This document shows, one piece after another, positions 35,706 to 47,758 of a DNA stretch of 64,000 nt. Position numbers and translations under genes: made by a program. The number at the start of each line of letters is the position of its first letter. Position 1 is the first letter of the stretch. Under the pieces are notes generated by a model. It was not told where the DNA came from, did not search any database, and saw only the letters and a list, made by a program, of their open reading frames with translations. Where the stretch lies: positions 15,376,582 to 15,440,581 of the forward strand of contig NC_134311.1 in NCBI RefSeq assembly GCF_949628215.1. Reading direction: 5' to 3'. This DNA is from Phalacrocorax aristotelis (lineage: Eukaryota > Chordata > Aves > Suliformes > Phalacrocoracidae).

Positions 35706-38613
35706 ATCTTGCCCATCATTCTAGAAGGTAAGAAAAAATTGCTTTTAAGGTGCTGAAGAGGAAAAGCATTCTATGTGTGCTACTCCACAAACAACCTCAG
35801 ACAAAAAGGGAGTCAGGCATGGGAGAGATCTTTCACTCAACATCCAGTTGGCACAAGTACCTTTTACCTGTAAGCCAAACCAAATTATTTTCTATATCTT
35901 TCAGAAATTTCATAAAGTTAAATAAAATTACCTTCGTGACAGAGAAGATAGCCTGAGTAAATTTAGTCTCAGCATGCTACTGAAATTTACATCAGCAATA
36001 TAAATAAGTTATTTTGTTAAAAATCTTGGCTTTAATTTAAAGTGACATCTTAAGAGCACTCTGTTTCTAAATACTGCAGGGAATAACTGCCATGCAACTG
36101 TCACAAATGAATAGCCTGAAAGAGTACACAGAAGTCACAAAAACCTCTGTCCACTTTGCATGTTTTTTGATTGAATATTTAGGCAAATCTGTGACATTCC
36201 TGTGTATGTTCCATGTAAAATAGTGAAATAAGTCATAGATTATATGGTGACTTTCAGGTAAACTTGAAGAAATTTGTTCAATTTCTATGAAATGGCAAGA
36301 TATTTTGCACAGTCTTGGACAATTTCCAATTAACTCCAAAACCTTTCTCTTTGGGTATCCCACAAACCATTCCTCTTAGGCATTTTATGGCATAAGGTTA
36401 GACTCCAGAGTCTTATTACGACGACCAGCCTCAGGATATCTCACTGCTGCTGTGATGGGAACTGTGGTAAATATGTAATATTCCATCTTTGCAAAAGAAG
36501 CATAATTGCTTCTGCTGAACAGTGGCTGGGTGTAGGTTCTATTTTCTTGCACTCCTTTCAGCCTGTGCAGAAGAACCTGAGTTAGGAGTTGCAATTCAAT
36601 TAACTCTTTCGCAGGCCAAAACCAGAAGTCTTCTTACACCCTTACAAAATGCACCTGTGTAAAAGCAGTGCCCAGAATTTCTTTCATCAAATATGTCATT
36701 AATGTATGAAAATACATTAAACTTCTATGCACTTTCAAGAATGTTCGTTCTTGGCTTATGGAACCAAAACAATTTAGGAAGCAGATTTTATTGCTGTGTA
36801 GTATTACATGCTAAAGACAAATGGTCCAGAAGAAATCAGTATAGCTACTCACTGACTTAATGTTTGTCATCTGAATATATTCCTACCTGGGGTCTCTTTG
36901 TTACATGACTATGTCAAATGACACCTCTTTTAAAAATATCAACTCTGTAGTTCATGATGTCTCTTTCCTCTTACTGTATAAACAAGTTTGAAAGAAAATA
37001 AACATCCTGTAATTTAATATATAGAAAAATATTTGAGAATGCCACAAGTACATTCTGGGAAAAAATACTTTTTTAGTGTTTCACAATATTCTGACCCTTC
37101 TTCTACAGTATCTTTTTAATGAGGAAAACTCAGATTGTACAGAGTATTTCCTTACTGTGTTCCTTGCTTTCATTTGTAGACATAGTTGATTGACGGGAAG
37201 AGAAACTAAATTGCAAAAGGAATGTGACCTTCACAGACAGACATTCTTACATCACATTACTACAGAAAATTTTGGGGGGAAAAAGAAAAAAAGAAAAAAA
37301 AAAAGAACTTTGGCAAAAAAAATACCCACAAGTATGCACACTTCCTCCACCCCACCTCTGCCAAACTTTAGGTTTTTAGAGTGCTCCTACAATGCTTCAG
37401 CCAAGTTTGTTCAATAGAGGTTCTTTCCCAAGAGATGGGCAAGGAAGCAAAGAACATAAGAAGGAAATACTGCCTTTAAAAAGTAAATCAGAATAAACAC
37501 CAAGCTTTTATGATCATATGAGATAACATTACATTTTCCACATTTAAAAAATTGTGGTAAATGAACCAGGGCAGAAAAACCCACTGTAAAAAAAAAAATT
37601 ACCAATAGCATAATTTATCTGCGGAAGACAAGTTTCTCACACAGCAAGCTTCCCACTTTGTAATTTAGCTTGTGTAAAGACTGGAGAATTTGATACACAA
37701 ACATGAAACTTCCATTTATTAAATAGTTGAAAGAATTGCAAGCTAAACACCTAGTATAGTTTAAAACGAGCAACAAAATAGATACCTCACATTTAACTAT
37801 ATCTGTAATCTAGTCTCCATGTCTATATTGATCATCTTTACACATGGTACTGTTTGAAGTTAAGGTAAAATTCAGGTTCCAAAGCACAATTTTTCTTGCA
37901 GGAGACCCTGGTAATTCGAAATATTTAGTACCATGTGTGCAGATGGTTTTGAGAAAGTCCTACAACTACCTAATAATTCCTTAGGCTACTTACTTCTCTC
38001 TTTAATGCACTACAAAATCAAAGATCTATACAAAAACCTGGAATGGTTTGCAGTAACCTCCTTAGCACTTCATTTGTTTTATACAACTATTTACAACAGG
38101 CCCTTCTTCTGCCTGTGCAATCATTTCTGAAGTGTTTTTACCAGGAATCCCATTACAGTTTTTGTAAGAACTCAGATTTAGCATCTTCTCAAAGATGCTA
38201 AGAGAATTCAACAGTTTAGCACTTGTCACATCTTGCAGATTCAAATAGAATTGCCTCCTCTTTAGATTGTCAAATAAGGTAGGAGAAACACCTGGATACT
38301 TTCGAAGTATTACCAAAGTAAACAATGTTTCTGAAAGTTATTTCAGCTGCTTATGGCTATCTGCATATTTTGAATCCTTAATGTTAGTTATAATACAGGA
38401 GGGGTAAAATTATGGAACCACAATGTTTTAAACCACTTCCTATGATGTTTTTCACCTCTTAAACCATTCACGGACAACATACGGTATGAAATAAGTCTCT
38501 ACCCAAAAAGAAGTTTGGAAAATAAACCTATGCCTATCTGAGAACTTATTTTTTCAAAGAAAAAAAATAGGATATTCAGGCCTACATTTGATAAATAAGA
38601 TGTAAACAGTAAG

Positions 38614-38634
38614 TGTGTATATATATATATATAT
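38614..38634. repeat. (TG)n(TA)n microsatellite
   Basis: TGTGTA followed by alternating TA to 38634, about eight TA units. Confidence 0.85.
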
Positions 38635-41600
38635 CTAAAAAGAATTAATTTCTTACACATTGCTGCTCTACAGAAAGTAAGTGTCTAACTTGCTAGATAA
38701 GTAACATGAACTTTTACATTAATGAAAATCATTGTCAATAGAATTTATCTAAAATGTTACTTCCTAAGGTGCCAATACTAGGCTGCTGACAGTGACAGAT
38801 AAGTACCAGCCTCCAGTACTGGAAAGAGATTGAAGAAAGTTTGTATGCACATATGCTGCTTCCCTCAAAGACAAGACACTGAACTTGATGTCAAGAAATA
38901 ACCTGACCTCACTAAATCGTAGTGCAACCTTAGGGAAGCCATCTTCATTCTCTGAGCTCCAAGGTCTCTATCTATAAGATGATATTTACCCAAACCTGTA
39001 AAGCACTTTGAAGGCTGAGGGAACAGATGATGGAGAAGCACGAGGCAAATCAGAAACAGTCAGTGCTGTTAGTTGAGATAAGAAAAGCATCTTCCTCATG
39101 ATGTGTTTGTGTGATATATTTGTTCAAAAGCTTTGGGAATGGCAAGGAGAAAAAAAGCAAACATGAATTATGCCATCCTTTCTTATCTATAGAGATGAAA
39201 GAAAATCAAGGTTCCCTTCACTATTTCCCTTATGTTTCTTGTATGCATATTCAAGCACAAGAAGCACTACAAAAAAAAAAACCCAGAAGGCCTTACTATT
39301 CTTAAGGAACGTAACACAGTGTGGTCAACAGTTAAAACAGATAACTGAAGTAAAGCCCAAGTGCACACAAGCTATAGTTCTAATGTAAAATAGTCCAAAT
39401 TCCTGTAGAAGACGGCAGCCTTGGGCTGATGCTACTTACTTAGGCTTACATAAAATTAACAGCTAACAGACAGTGAAATTGTAAGGAAAGGAAAGGAAAG
39501 TCCTAACAGCTAAGGCAAAATGGAAGATAGGACTGACCTAGTAATGTTTGGACCATATATTGTGCACAAATATCTGAAATACTATCTGATTATGAATTCA
39601 GCTTTTTACCTATAACTAAGGAATAAAATAATACTGCTATTATGTTACGTAAAAATAATTATATTTAAGTGCGAGTCTTATAGGGCATGCCTGGCACTTC
39701 ATAAAATATCTATGCATTTTTAGTAAATTTCTATGCATTGTAATTTTCTGTATTTAGAGAAAGAAAGATCCAGAAATTACTTCTAGTAATATCTCTCTTG
39801 CTCTGCTTACATTTCAAAAATGAATGTCAGGCAACAAATCAATATTTTATACAGCACTATTCCTTTAATAATTAATATAACAGGAAAGTGCTGCAAGTAA
39901 ATTCAGTCAGTGAGCAGAGTACAGATCTAGAGAATGGGGTCATGAAATGAAGGAAGAAAATTTAATTACATGTATTGTCACAGCCATTTAACTTTAATTA
40001 CCTGCAAATATCAGAAAATTGAAAAGGAAAATTAAATACCTTGGTGTCAAAAAGTAGCATCAACACAATGACATTGTTCTTTGGAATCTACTAATTACTT
40101 TTGCTTTCTTTGGTTTCTTTTTCTCTTATTATATGTGAATTAGTAAGCACTTCCTTGGAAAGGGAAAAGGCAGTGGAAGAAGCTCCTGAGAAGAACTTTG
40201 GTAAGGGCAGAAGGCAACATGTTAAGAAAGAATAAAAGAAGAGAAAAGCCTTCAATTAATCTAGTCCTTTGAAAGGAAGCTCAATCAAAATGAAAAATAT
40301 TTCTAGTTTCCTTTTTACGAAGTGTTCATATCCCAAGAGAACTTCAGCATAGGCACAATGATACAAAACCTGAAGTTGCTCCTGGATTGTTCTAGCAGCA
40401 GGATATTCCCATATTCAGCAAAGATTTTAACAATAATTATAAAAGAAATGGCAAAGAAATAAATTAAAAGCAAAGTTTCTGCCCAAGAGTGAAAACAGCA
40501 TGCACTTCTGACATCTGGCAAATTACCTGAGACCTTTCAGTTACAAAGAAAATGTCACTGTATTGAGAGGTAATAAATACATACTTATTACCAGAAAAAT
40601 GTCAAAGGGGACCAATGTCATTCAAATTAACCTAAATGTCAGAATGTCAGACTCCTGTTGATTGCTCAGCATCATATCTCAACTGTGCATGGCGTCTTGA
40701 CCCAAGGTAATTCCCAGTTCTCTCTCTCTGATCTCAGTCTTCTCAAACAGCAATTTCTGCCAGTCCTAACATAAACCACTTTGTTCCTTAGGGTCTAAAA
40801 TATTTCCTTGAGTGTTCCAGTTGTATTGAGAAAGCAGCTAAAACCTGAACACATCAAACATTTCAGAATATGTAATAAATTTTAACAATTATCATTACCT
40901 TTTAAGGCATTATACAGCAGAAGATATGGGCTACTTAATGAAAACATGTTTTCTTACTACATGAAAAATTACTTGATGTAAGAACACAACTCAGAAACAC
41001 AAATTTACTATCAAAGCTTGCAGACATTTCCGCAGCCTACAGATAACTGGGGTCTCCTATGGTTATTAGTAAAATCACCAGTATCACACACATAGATAAA
41101 AAACATTTATAGAACAAGTCAGTGAAAACAAGGTATTTTTCTTCCATTAGTAGGAGGATACGTTGTTGAATGCATCCCACTTTCTGGGACCTACATTACT
41201 ACAGTTTTCCACAAGCAACTGTTGTTGGCTGGACTTCATTGCCTCGGGTTCCAATTTGCCTCCTCCCCACCTGCACCCCTGATTCATCACTGTACCTCCT
41301 TCCCTTGCAGAATCAAACCGGGCATCGTCCATTCACTTAGGCCCTATGGCAAAATTTGGTATTTAATCTCTCTCTCTCACACAAATTGGAAATTGTGACA
41401 AATGAAAACAGAGATAGCAATACAGAAAGATAAAAGCGAAGATAAAAGGGGACTGTAATAAAATATATTTACTACCTGGCACTATTTATTATTTGGTTCT
41501 CATATATTCACTTGCCTAAGTCCCATAACTGTGGAGGATGAAAGAGCATATTTTTCTTCCCATCTTCTCAGCTCCCTGAATAAGAGATTTTATAAAAATC

Positions 41601-44386
41601 ACTAAGAGAGCAAACATTAGAAAAGGAATAAATTAAGATACAGCCAGGTGACAACAGCGATTCTTGCTATCTTTCTTGCTTTTTTGTTCTGGGTGTTTCT
41701 GTATGCAGATGAATGGATGTTTTTATATTTCTACTTTTACATTAAATGTAATCCTCTCTCAGGGTGTTCAGACAGTTGCCTATACATCTTAAGCTGTATT
41801 ATACTCATGTCTGCGAGAACTAACTATATTAGAATAAAGTTTTTAACCTTGTCTAGCAGGAATTTATCTAAATGGCAGGTTAAATTTTAGAATAGCTGCT
41901 TGCCCCAGCAAAGAAATTCTTCTGAGTTTTGGACATGCTTTCAGAAACAGACTGCTACTCCTTCTTTAATCCTCTAGGCTTGAAAAAATCCCAAATAAAG
42001 TTTTATTATTTAAACATACCAGATGACTAGACCACATAACCCACTTTCTGTTAAAAAGCACATCAGTGTAACTATTCACACACTTTTAACCATCACGGTT
42101 TGTCTATCAACTCATTCATGACTTTACCCATCATTACTGGACAAAAAACAGAATTAATTTCAGCTTCTGCTCAATTATGCACGCTGCCAATTTTGTTTTG
42201 ATAATTACACCATTGCTGCAAGTTGAATTGGTGGCAGAAGACCCTACAGCCAACTGCAGTTCCATGTCCTGCACCTGTTGACACTTCTGCATTTTATCCT
42301 ACCTGCCATACACTCTCCCTTAAACCAGATGACATTTTATAATTTCCTGTCTAGCATTTAATCCCTCATTTTTCCGCATGTGCTTCTCCTACCCAATAAC
42401 TCCACTGGCAACAGTAGAATTGAAAAGCAGGAGCATCTGTAAAGGAACAGCTTTTTAAACTTTGTTTTTTCTGTTCTTTTAAACAAAAAGAGTGGCAAGA
42501 GCATTTTGAACCAGCCTGTTTGAACAAAGACCCCTTACCTTGCTTTCCATACTCCACGTGCAGTACCTTCACATCTTACTACATAAGTGCTCAGTGAAGT
42601 CCTGCCAAAAGCTTGAGCATCCCTTCACTGAATCCTACAGAAGAAGGAAGAGAATGCTCTTCCACAGAGTCCCTAGGATGAGAGCATTTCAAGCAAGTTG
42701 CTTGATAAGACTTAACTCTAAGGGTCCCTAAGAATCTGTGAACCTATTCTCACCCACCAGCACAGAAACCATGAAGTCAATCTATTAACTGCTACTTTGC
42801 ACAGCATGAAATTTTGACACGGGGAACAAGGAAAACTGGCAAAGAATTCTTAAAGCAGACGGTGGTGTGACTGACTTCAGTGAAAGATCAGAACTCTGGA
42901 AACTCTGGCAGCAGTTTGTGTTGACAACTGCCCAGCCATATTACAAGACGGTCAGTGAACAATGGGGTAGAAACAGAAATGCACAAGTGTTTCATAAATT
43001 TTTCATCAGACTGTGTTCTGTATTGTAAACATATGGATTTGGCCCACACTTCTCAGAAGCTGAGAATAAGGAAAAGTTCCTACTGCCCAATACATAGCCA
43101 AAATTCCCTTTCATTGACTGGGGTTCAAGATAGCATATAACCTTGACGCTGCAAATTTTGACAGTCTTTTTAGAATGACATCAAGCACGAACTAGTAGTA
43201 ACAGTTTTAATTAACCAGTTTATGAGGTCAAAGATCATAGCTTCCTGTCATAAGTAAGACTTTTTGTAAACCTTTCCTTTCAATTGAAGACAATGAAGTA
43301 TTTTGAATTAGGTTGTGGTTTTTTGAGTACTGTGGTATTTTAAATTACCAGTAACTGTTCTTAACAACCTGATTATATTGTTTGCAAATTCAAGCATTTT
43401 TAGCCGGCTGTGCCCATCTTATGCATGGAGTGAGAATGTTCCACAAAGGTCAGACAGAAGGGAGTAAATAAACTCAGCAGGAATGATCTTTTTATAAATG
43501 CAGTGCTGAGTAAGAGTATTTGTGTGGTACCTTGAAACTTTGCAGCTTATTGCCACAAAGAAGTTCATAAACAAATTACCCTGAAGGTCTTGGCTCAAAA
43601 CCATTACGCTTACTTGCGATTGTGCAACCTATTTTAGTAGCTTGATGATGATGCATTTTACCACAGGATTCCTAAGATCTCATATGAATATGAGTGAGTG
43701 GCTGTAAACAAAGGGTTTAAAAAAGAAAGCATATGGTAGCATTTACCTCACCTACCAGTAGGTCACATTTTTTTCTAGTTCATTTAACAGTTCATTTCAA
43801 GCCCATAAAGCTGCATAACAAAGAACACTTAATTCAGCTGGATAAATGGGGGAAATTGAATTTAAGAGAATGTTTAATTACTTGGGGAAGAGTTTGGCTA
43901 TGATGTCTCAGCTAACAGCCTATCACTTATGGGAAGACATCATAAAAACCTCAAGGTTTTTTTTGTTTTGTTTAAGTGAGCTGAAAACACTTCAGCAAAA
44001 GAGCATTTCCAGCAACAGGGGCTCCCTAAACTCATCTTCACTGGTACAGGAGTGAGAATATGTGCATGGAACTAAAAAACTGGTATCATCTGAAAGCAAC
44101 CTGCTGACTGTTTTGTGCACTCAGCACCAGCCATTTGGAACAACCTGTCTCAAAGGGAAAACATTATGCCCCACAGCTTGCCACCTATTACATGTGCCTC
44201 CTCAGCCATTCCCACCCTGGTTGCCTGGAGCAGTCTGATGAAGTCAGGAACCTTCCCACTTTGCCCACCAGGCTGAGGCACACCCTTTCACTGCTCCCTG
44301 AGCCTTTCTGAGCTTGTCTGGAGTCCTTACAAAGTGAGGTCCCAGCACAGAGATGAAGACCAAAAACTTGAGCATTATGCATTAAT

Positions 44387-44880
44387 TGCCAGGGTTTTGG
44401 TAGCGGGGCAGACCTTAGTGGAAGGACGTGCCCTGTGCCAGGCACGGCGGATTCCAGACAGCTCCAAAATGCACAGGTCCTGCTTCAAGCCCATACACTG
44501 ATGACAGCCTGGCACCTGGACCACCACTACAGGAAGACCAGGACAACTTAGCAGAGCTGGGGAGTCCAACCAACAGCTTCTGTTGGAGTAGCAGGGACAC
44601 TAGCAAGTGCTTAGCTTGGAAGGGAACCAGCAGCCAGCAGTTCTGAGGGGCCAGTGTGGGAAGCTGCTGTCCACGCTGGGAAGGGAGGGAGGGCGCTGCC
44701 GAAGTGGGGAGCAACTGTCCCAGGCAGGCACCCCAACATCTGGGACAGGAAAATTGAGAAGCCTGATGGTGAGTTAACAACACAGATTGATTAGACCATT
44801 CTAGTTACAGTCCTTCATTCAGAAGAGTGAAATTATCTAAATGAGGGAGGTCCACAGCCATTGCCCCAGGAGACACCTCT
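44387..44880 (+). mobile_element. Degenerate ERV-like sequence flanking the solo LTR
   Basis: GC-richer than the surrounding intron. It opens TGCCAGGGTTTTGGTAGCGGGG, resembling the LTR-like start at 46508 (TGAGGGTTTTGGTAGCAG). No pol or env motif is readable. It is interpreted as an older LTR or ERV remnant into which the element at 44888 later inserted. Confidence 0.4.
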
Positions 44881-44887
44881 GCAATGG

Positions 44888-45931
44888 TGTATTGGGTTTA
44901 CACAGCAAGGTGTTTGTGGGGGAAAGGAGGCCACCAGGGGTGGCTTCTGTGAGAATGCACCAGGAGCTGCCCCCATATCGGACATATCCAGTTTTAGCCG
45001 GCTCCAAGACAGATCTGCCGCTGGCCAAAGCTGAGCCTGTCAGTGACGATGGTAGCACCTCTGGGATAACATATTTAAGAAGGGGTAAAAAAAATTGTGC
45101 AACAGCAGCTGCAGGAGAAGAGTGAGAATATGTGAGAGAAACGTCCCTCCTGATGCCAATGACAGTGAAGAAGGAGCAGGAGGAGGTGGTCGAGGTGCCA
45201 GAGCAGGGACTGTCCTGCAGCCTGTGGTGAAGACCATGTTGACATAGGTTCTCACCACACAGCCCACAAAGGACCACAGTTGAGCAGACCTCCACCCTGC
45301 AGCCTGTGGACAAGATCCACTACAGCAGGCGGATGTGCCCTGAAGGAAGCTGTGACCCTGTGGAGAGCCTGCACAGGAGCTGGCTCCTGGCAGGAACTGA
45401 AACCCACAGAGAAGAGCTCATGCAGGACCAGGTCTTCCAGCAGGGCCTGTGGCCCCATGGGGGACATGTGCTGGAGCAGTCTGTTACTGAAGGGCTGCAC
45501 CCTGTGGAAAGCACCCACACTGGAGGAGTTCATGAAGGACTGTCTCCTGTGGGAGGGACCCCATGCTGGAGCAGGGGAAGTGTGTAAGGAGGAAGGGGCA
45601 GCAGAGAAAAACCAGAACCCCCATTCCCCATCCCCCTGCACCACTCACAGGTGGGAGATAGAAGAATCAGGAGTGAAGTTGAGCCTGGGAGGAAAGGAAG
45701 GGTGGGTGTTTTTCAGATTTGTTCTTATTATCCCGCTCTGTTTGACTAGCAATAAATTAATATCCCCAAGTCAAGTCCGTTTTGCCTGTGACAGTAATTG
45801 GCAGGTGAACTCCATGTCCTTATTTTGACCCAAGAGCTTTTAGTTTTATATTCTCTCCATTCTGTGGAGGACAGAGAGTGACAGAGCAGGTGGGTTGTTA
45901 CCGGGCAGCCAGCCAAGGTCAGCCCACCACA
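44888..45931 (+). mobile_element. Solo LTR, 1044 bp, with perfect 5-bp TSD
   Basis: It starts TGTATTGGGTTTAC and ends GTCAGCCCACCACA (TG...CA). It is flanked on both sides by AATGG (44883-44887 and 45932-45936), a perfect 5-bp target-site duplication. A TATTTAA box lies at 45072-45078 and an AATAAA poly(A) signal at 45751-45756. The interior is GC-rich and non-coding. The ORFs found in both orientations (for example 45280-45828 plus and 45644-45252 minus) are by-products. Class III (ERVL-like) assignment rests on the 5-bp duplication and general resemblance to known bird LTRs, so it is provisional. It sits in the large DTWD2 intron, antisense to the gene. Confidence 0.9.
45072..45078 (+). promoter_or_regulatory. 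LTR TATA-like box
   Basis: TATTTAA followed by GAAGGGG. The same TATTTAAGAA context recurs at 46650 in the neighbouring LTR-like sequence, supporting a conserved promoter position in this LTR group. Confidence 0.5.
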
Positions 45932-45936
45932 AATGG

Positions 45937-46507
45937 CTACAGTGATGTGGGGAAACTGGAGCTGGGGAGATACCAGTGACGGCTCCAGAGAGCAGAGTTC
46001 TGTGGAGTCCAGGCCTATGTCACTTGCAAATGCTGTCCTCTGTAGAGGAAAAAGCCTTTGGGATGAGCTGATGGAGGGGTACGTGGAGCAACGGGTCAAT
46101 CCTGTTGTTTCCACAAAGGAAATGCCGCCACCACCACACCCCTCCACGCCCAGGGACCAAGTTTGGAAGCCGTAGTAGATGAATATTTGAAAAGCTATGA
46201 TGGTAGGGATGCATGTCTCAATAGAGGTTGTTGAAATGTTGAACCTAGACCAGGACCTATATCCTGATGCAGGGTGACAAGGGGTGGAGGTTGCAGTGCA
46301 TATAGATGTTGAAACTATTGTAATGCTCTTGATTTTGGTGTTTTGCAGGGAAGAGACAGGGAGTTTCACTGAGCACATATAGACACTGTTACTTCCATCC
46401 TTCCTTACTTACATCCCTTCCTTTTGTCTAGGGCAGAGTTTATAAGATGTGTCAATTAGGTTATAGTAACACTAAAAGCAGAGCTTGAAATGAATAAAAC
46501 ACTTCGC
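45937..46507. other. Between LTRs: unassigned sequence
   Basis: Moderately GC-rich sequence between the solo LTR and the next LTR-like piece. A short plus-strand frame includes LWDELMEGYVEQRV (about 46060-46100) but matches no family I can name. It may be internal ERV remnant. Confidence 0.3.
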
Positions 46508-46985
46508 TGAGGGTTTTGGTAGCAGAAGGGCAGCAAGAAGAGACCAAGGGCTGCCTAATCCTCCACTGACCCACCATAGGTCACAGCTGAGCCCATCAGC
46601 CAAGCGTGGTGCCTTTGACCCAACCAGAGGAGTTCGCAGCACAAAAACCTATTTAAGAAAGAGTGGTGAAAAGTAATAATAAAAAATAAGGAACAAGGCC
46701 AGAGAAGGAGAGAGGAGGCAAACAAAAAGAAAAAGATTGTGGCAGACCAGGAGGAGGAGAGGGGAGACAGGACGCAAACTAGCAGCAGATCGAGCAGAGG
46801 CTGCAGCCTAAGTAGCGGCCACACAAGCAGTGGCCGAGCAGTGGGGTGCTGGGAGGGACTGCCACCTGGGGAGGAACCACCCGGCACTGACCCCAGCCTC
46901 CCGTTTGGAAACCCCCTGTACCCTCACTGAATGGGCTAATCATGGCATGTGAGGGGCCTGGAGAACAAACAGGGGGAGGAGAGGT
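46508..46985 (+). mobile_element. LTR-like ERV fragment
   Basis: It begins TGAGGGTTTTGGTAGCAGAAGGG, a start typical of an abundant bird ERV LTR group. TATTTAAG at 46650-46657 is followed by AAAGAGTGG, then a purine-rich stretch (46680-46790) and GC-rich sequence. The right boundary is uncertain and no duplication was found. It is probably a partial, diverged LTR. Confidence 0.5.
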
Positions 46986-47734
46986 TTTACAGACACAAGG
47001 GGAGCCTTCCTTAAGTGTGTGTTTGTTTTTTTCTTTCTATTACCAGAATGGGTAACTAGAAGGGTTTTTTATTGACAACAAATTATGTTTATTGAAATTA
47101 CACTAAAAATCAGTAAAATTGTTTTGGTTGCAACAAATCCAGCAATCAAATCATACCATAAGCAAATGAGGAGTGACAGAAGAAAAGGAGATAATACAAA
47201 CAGGTTAAAATGCTGGGGCTACAGAGAAAGAGGGAAATCAGAGCTGTGGAAAAGAGGCATACCTCTGGTGCAGCAGGATAGTATTCAAACCTGAAAAACT
47301 AACGAAGTAATGCTACAAATAAAGTAAGCCCACCCGCATATTCCCAGCAGCAACAAAACAGCACAGCAGGGTTCTGCTTCCTGCAGCTGCGTTTTTCTCA
47401 AAACGTGTTTAATGGCACTAGCTGACAGCGTGGCTCCAGCTTACTATTAATAGCTATTTTAAAGGAAATTTGTCTCTCCTCCTTAATTTAGCTACAGAGT
47501 ACAACACCAAAAGAATGAGAGCAATTCTACCATCTGTAGATTATCAAGCATTGCACAAAAGGTCCAGCCTTGCATTAGAAAGTGTGACTACACAGTATTC
47601 CCCATAATACTTGTAAGAACCATTGTCTCCCATCTAATTCTCAGTTTAACAATTTTTTGAAAGCTGAAGCACGCATGGTGCTCTGTTACTAGAAGCTACA
47701 ACGGGGAGGATTTTATTATTCTTCAGCCTTGTAA

Positions 47735-47758
47735 GAAAATCCAATTAATTGGATTTTC
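47735..47758. repeat. Perfect 24-bp palindrome
   Basis: GAAAATCCAATT followed immediately by its exact reverse complement, with no spacer. The centre reads CCAATTAATTGG, with head-to-head TAAT homeodomain half-sites. Confidence 0.9.

Noticed and set aside
45252..45828. ORFs of 130 and 182 codons on opposite strands
   Set aside because: Both lie wholly inside the 1044-bp solo LTR and are non-coding.
45933..46175. Plus-strand ORF with LWDELMEGYVEQRV as a possible retroviral gene
   Set aside because: Short, with no conserved retroviral motif, and its start overlaps the LTR's target-site duplication.
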